Assembly: GCF_009755275.1 (NCBI RefSeq)
Contig: NZ_WQLA01000001.1
Coordinates: 744,001 to 808,000, forward strand
Direction: 5' to 3'
DNA from: Mucilaginibacter aquatilis
Lineage (GTDB): Bacteria; Bacteroidota; Bacteroidia; Sphingobacteriales; Sphingobacteriaceae
Length of the DNA: 64,000 bases
This document shows, one piece after another, positions 60,814 to 64,000 of this stretch (positions within the stretch are counted from its first letter, which is position 1; each line of letters starts with the position of its first letter). The position numbers and the translations under genes are program-made. Under the pieces are notes generated by a model. It made no database searches. It saw nothing but the letters and a program-made list of their open reading frames with translations, and was not told the origin of the DNA.

Positions 60814-62523
60814 ATGTTTAAAACTACCCTTAGTAACGCCCAGGCCAACCGCTATATCCTGTTTTTTTTAGCCGGATGGACTTTGCTCAACACCCTGCAG
60901 GCAGCAACGCTGGGTGTTCACCCCGATGAGGCCTACTACTGGATATACTCCCGCTTTTTAGACTGGGGTTATTATGACCATCCGCCAATGGTGGCGCTCT
61001 TTATTAGAGTGGGCGACAGTCTCATTAAAACAGAATTGGGCTTACGGATGCTTACTGTTATCGCAAGCACTGTATCGGTTTATATACTTTGGTTAATTGC
61101 TAAACGATACCATACCGATGCGCGCTGGTTTATCCTTTTAACATCAGGCTTGCTTGCATTCCATATTTATGGCTTTATTACCACGCCCGATGCGCCCTTA
61201 CTGCTATTCACTATCTTGTTTTACTACATTTACCTGCAGTATCTCGAGAAGAACAACTTTGTATATGCATTGATGCTATCCATAGTTATTGTGTTGATGC
61301 TTTACAGCAAATACCACGGGGTATTAGTACTGCTGCTTACCTTGGTGGCTAACCCTAAACTATTTACCCGGCCATCATTTTATTGCATACCGGTAGTAGC
61401 TGCATTACTATACCTGCCGCATATTTTATGGCAGGTAAATCACAACTATCCATCAGTAAACTACCATCTGTTTGAACGCTCTTCTGACGTTTATAGGGTA
61501 TCACGCACATTTGAATTTATACCCGGCCAACTGCTTATTGCCGGCCCACTTATTGGCTGGTTTTTGTTTTACTACGGTTTCAGCAAAAAACCCGTTGACG
61601 CATTTACCCGCTGTTTAATGTTCAACAGTGCGGGCATTTTTGTATTTTTTTGGTTTAATACCATTAAAGGCAATGTGCAACCACATTGGACGCTGATAGG
61701 TTTTGTACCTTTAATTTTACTGGTGCTTATTAGGTTATCAAACGCCCCTCAAATACCACGCTGGCTTTATAAACTTACAATTGCCAATGCAACATTAGTT
61801 ATAGCTTTCAGGCTTATACTTATACCGGGCTTTCCGGCAGTAAAAAAACTGGCTTTTTTAGAAACGTACTATGGTTACGACACCTGGGCGCAACAAATTA
61901 AGCGCAAGGTGGGCAACGCCTACGTTATTATGCCGGTGGGTTTTCAATCGGCTTCCAAGTATAATTATTATACTCATAGTCTTAAAAGTTTCTCTTATGA
62001 TGGGTCAAACTACCGCCGTACACAATTTGACCTGTGGCCAATTGAAGACAGCATGCAAAACAAACGTGCTTTTTATACAGGCCCTATACATTTAAACGGA
62101 GCAGAAACCGACAGCATAAAAACAAACAAAGATACCTGGGTAGGTTTTTGGGTTGATAAGGTGCGTACTTATCAAAAAGTAGATATCAAAACAGACAGTT
62201 ACAAGATTACCGCACATCCCGGTCAGGTAATTAATTTCAAACTGCAAATATCAAATCCGTATAACCGGCGGTTAAACTTTGCTAATAATGCTAACAGTAA
62301 GGTAGAACTACTAGCGTGCTTTTACCAGGGCGATGATGGCATCTTTGAAACTGCTGAATCAAACTTTAATGGCATTACCATTACACCGCATCAAACAGCA
62401 AATTATACCTTTGCGACAAAAGCGCCGCTTAAAAAAGGCAAATACGAATTGATATTCTCTTTACGTACCACACCCTTTAACGGAGGGCGCAACAGTCGTG
62501 CAATCAACTTTATCGTTCAATAA
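60814..62523 (+). CDS. GT39 (PMT-like) family glycosyltransferase
   Basis: A 569-residue membrane protein. The GT-C acidic motif in the first periplasmic loop is GVHPDEAYYWIYSRFLDWGYYDHPP (catalytic DE and DH). About 9-10 helices run to residue 350. A soluble C-terminal domain of about 200 residues follows, with beta-rich segments. It resembles ArnT and dolichyl-phosphate-mannose transferase-like proteins that move sugars to lipids or proteins in the periplasm. It is followed 5 bp later by an outer-membrane protein gene, so they are cotranscribed. Confidence 0.88.
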   Translation: MFKTTLSNAQANRYILFFLAGWTLLNTLQAATLGVHPDEAYYWIYSRFLDWGYYDHPPMVALFIRVGDSLIKTELGLRMLTVIASTVSVYILWLIAKRYHTDARWFILLTSGLLAFHIYGFITTPDAPLLLFTILFYYIYLQYLEKNNFVYALMLSIVIVLMLYSKYHGVLVLLLTLVANPKLFTRPSFYCIPVVAALLYLPHILWQVNHNYPSVNYHLFERSSDVYRVSRTFEFIPGQLLIAGPLIGWFLFYYGFSKKPVDAFTRCLMFNSAGIFVFFWFNTIKGNVQPHWTLIGFVPLILLVLIRLSNAPQIPRWLYKLTIANATLVIAFRLILIPGFPAVKKLAFLETYYGYDTWAQQIKRKVGNAYVIMPVGFQSASKYNYYTHSLKSFSYDGSNYRRTQFDLWPIEDSMQNKRAFYTGPIHLNGAETDSIKTNKDTWVGFWVDKVRTYQKVDIKTDSYKITAHPGQVINFKLQISNPYNRRLNFANNANSKVELLACFYQGDDGIFETAESNFNGITITPHQTANYTFATKAPLKKGKYELIFSLRTTPFNGGRNSRAINFIVQ

Positions 62524-62528
62524 ACTTT

Positions 62529-63560
62529 ATGATAAAAAAGTTCTACTTAATTATTTTCTTTTTAACAGCCGCCATTACCGCAAGCGCACAGCATAGCGTT
62601 GATGTTAACGTAAGCGGTCTTGGTTTTTTAGACAACCGTGAGTATAAAGCATTCACCGAACGCTCGCGCACTTACTCGGGTATGCGCACCGCAATTGATT
62701 TTGGATTAAATATAGATAGCCTAAATCATATCATCATTGGTATAAACGGCATTCATGAGTTTGGAGCAAAACCTTACTTTTTAAAGGTAGACCCGGTGGC
62801 TTATTACAAATTTGAAAGCCATAAATGGCTATTCAATGCAGGTATGTTTCCGCGTAAAGACTTACTTAGCAATTACCCACGTGCTATATTGAATGACACG
62901 CTGATGTACTACCGCCCTAACGTAGAGGGTTTATTAACACGCTATCAAACCGAGTACGGTTACGAAACCCTGTGGCTCGACTGGACCAGCCGTCAAACTC
63001 CTACAGACCGTGAGCAGTTTCTGTTTGGCCTGGCAGGTAAATACCTCCCAAACCCTAACGGGCCTTTCTACTTATCGCATTACTTTATGTTGTTGCATGA
63101 TGCCGGGCCGGCGGTAGCTATCCCGGGCGATCATATACGCGACAATGGCGCCGCTCAAATACGCTTAGGCTATAACTTTGGCAAGAAAACCATGTTTGAT
63201 TCGCTCTCGGTTGAGGCCGGTGGTATGCTATCGTTAGAACGTACGCGTAGTGTTAGCGGCTTTCAAAAACCTTTGGGCTTTGTAGCCAGTTTATATGCGA
63301 GCTACCACCATATAGCCATTTTTGATGAGTTTTATAAAGGTGAGGGCCATGATGTTACTTATGGTGATGCATTTTACCGTAAGAAGATTTATAACCGTTT
63401 AGATATTATTTATACGCCGTTTTTGTTTAAGCACATTAAAGGGCAGTTTGTGCTAAGCCTTCACCAGTCGCCCGGTCAATTGGGTGACAGCCAGCAGGCA
63501 TTCAGGATAACGTATGACCTGGGTCGCAAAAAATTATTTAATTTTAAAGACGACAACTAA
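62529..63560 (+). CDS. Putative outer-membrane beta-barrel protein
   Basis: A 343-residue protein with a signal peptide (about 1-20, TASAQ). Alternating amphipathic strands with aromatic girdles follow (KFESHKWLFNAGMFPRKDLL, LFKHIKGQFVLSLHQSPGQLGDSQQAFRITYDLGRKK), ending in a charged tail. Strand content suggests a barrel of 14 or more strands, but no porin family is recognised. It is coupled to the GT39-type gene. Confidence 0.7.
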   Translation: MIKKFYLIIFFLTAAITASAQHSVDVNVSGLGFLDNREYKAFTERSRTYSGMRTAIDFGLNIDSLNHIIIGINGIHEFGAKPYFLKVDPVAYYKFESHKWLFNAGMFPRKDLLSNYPRAILNDTLMYYRPNVEGLLTRYQTEYGYETLWLDWTSRQTPTDREQFLFGLAGKYLPNPNGPFYLSHYFMLLHDAGPAVAIPGDHIRDNGAAQIRLGYNFGKKTMFDSLSVEAGGMLSLERTRSVSGFQKPLGFVASLYASYHHIAIFDEFYKGEGHDVTYGDAFYRKKIYNRLDIIYTPFLFKHIKGQFVLSLHQSPGQLGDSQQAFRITYDLGRKKLFNFKDDN

Positions 63561-63571
63561 TTATCTCTAAC

Positions 63572-63844
63572 ATGGCCGAAGAAAATTTATGCGAACACCT
63601 GACAGCCATTACCGAAGTTAAAATTGGTGATGAATATGTATGCGAAGAGTGCGTTAAACAAAACGGCACCTGGCTACACCTGCGCACCTGTCAAACCTGT
63701 GGCGTAACGCTCTGCTGCGATTCATCGCCCCAAAAACACATGACCAAGCATCGCTTTCGAAGCGGCCACCCCGTAATGGCATCGGCCGAGCCGGGTGAAC
63801 GTTGGTTGTGGTGCTATGAGCACGAAATGATGAGGGAGTACTAG
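63572..63844 (+). CDS. UBP-type zinc finger protein, 90 residues
   Basis: A 90-residue protein built almost wholly of a ZnF-UBP domain: CEHL, CEECVKQNGTW, CQTCGVTLCCDSSPQKH and the MTKHRF-RSGHPVM His ligands, ending near WLWCYEHEMM. In eukaryotes this fold binds the ubiquitin C-terminus. Bacterial copies of this size occur in Bacteroidota with unknown role. It lies 11 bp after the outer-membrane protein gene and ends the operon. Confidence 0.88.
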   Translation: MAEENLCEHLTAITEVKIGDEYVCEECVKQNGTWLHLRTCQTCGVTLCCDSSPQKHMTKHRFRSGHPVMASAEPGERWLWCYEHEMMREY

Positions 63845-63863
63845 TCTTGACTTTTTATTCTTC

Positions 63864-63949
63864 TGTCATTTCGAACGATAGAGAGAAATCTTATTCATGT
63901 TGCAAAGCTTATTCGCTTCCAATAAGATTTCTTGTACCTCGAAATGATA
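63864..63949. repeat. Dispersed palindromic repeat, copy C
   Basis: TGTCATTTCGAACGATAGAG... (from 63864, through AAATCTTATT at 63895) is inverted at 63921-63949 (AATAAGATTT... CTCGAAATGATA). The left arm is nearly identical to that of copy B for 30 bp. It lies after the UBP gene; no further gene is visible to the window end. Confidence 0.8.
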
Positions 63950-64000
63950 AGGTGATTAAAGCTCGAATTAATCTATCGTAGCAGGGATTTTTATTTCACA

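Overview
The window is chromosomal DNA from a Bacteroidota bacterium, most likely of the Sphingobacteriaceae (Mucilaginibacter/Pedobacter-like). Four things point there. Promoters carry the phylum-specific -7 element TAnnTTTG. Shine-Dalgarno sequences are almost absent. Outer-membrane barrels, GT117 (DUF2723) proteins, BshC and a LytS/LytTR pair are typical of the phylum. The rpmB-rpmG-DUF4295-ftsY order is also characteristic. The species assignment is inference from protein families and gene order. Content is mostly core metabolism. I see no phage, plasmid, insertion-sequence transposase or CRISPR array.

Layout. 1-2.0 kb: the end of a branched-chain amino acid operon (leuA partial, ilvA). 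2.1-5.9 kb (minus): an ABC ATPase, then an ECF sigma / membrane anti-sigma-like / outer-membrane barrel operon and an unknown protein. 6.2-17.3 kb (minus): a heme/tetrapyrrole cluster with hemA, hemCD (fused), hemB, hemL, hemE and hemJ. It covers glutamyl-tRNA to coproporphyrinogen III plus a protoporphyrinogen oxidase. A two-component system, a membrane TPR protein and an MFS exporter are embedded in it. 17.5-19.8 kb (plus): DoxX, alpha/beta hydrolase and metallo-beta-lactamase-fold genes. 19.9-25.6 kb: pyruvate oxidase, CsbD, a probable 39-residue membrane microprotein, a secreted phospholipase C-like protein, a type-2 malate/lactate dehydrogenase and a bestrophin. 25.9-33.3 kb: tRNA-Ala, a three-domain ispG, a LytS/LytTR pair, a DUF922 protein and acs. 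33.5-42.3 kb: rpmB, rpmG, DUF4295, ftsY, rimO, bshC, a truncated BtuF-like protein, a LysE exporter, murF and a YugP-type metallopeptidase. 42.6-51.4 kb: an unknown protein, a MscS channel, apaG-dusB, a CPBP protease-DUF2007-cdsA-psd phospholipid group, rplY, prs and tRNA-Gln. 51.5-63.8 kb: a GT117 protein, a 50-residue lipoprotein, M13 and M1 peptidases, YkuK-type DUF458, a TlpA-like thioredoxin, an SRPBCC protein, a GT39-type transferase, an outer-membrane protein and a UBP-type zinc finger.

Three patterns go beyond ordinary gene content. (i) Several spacers hold inverted or tandem repeats with a 7-nucleotide period whose heptamer differs at each site; one has grown in frame inside ispG. 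(ii) A dispersed palindrome family beginning TGTCATTTCGAACG occurs three times; one copy carries about 240 bp of extra structured DNA. (iii) Several genes place the -7 element only 4-5 nt before the start codon, which predicts leaderless mRNAs.

Many start codons were moved inward from the longest reading frame. The reasons were family alignment from memory or a -7 box lying downstream of the longer start. All functional names rest on motif recognition from the translated sequence, not on database searches.
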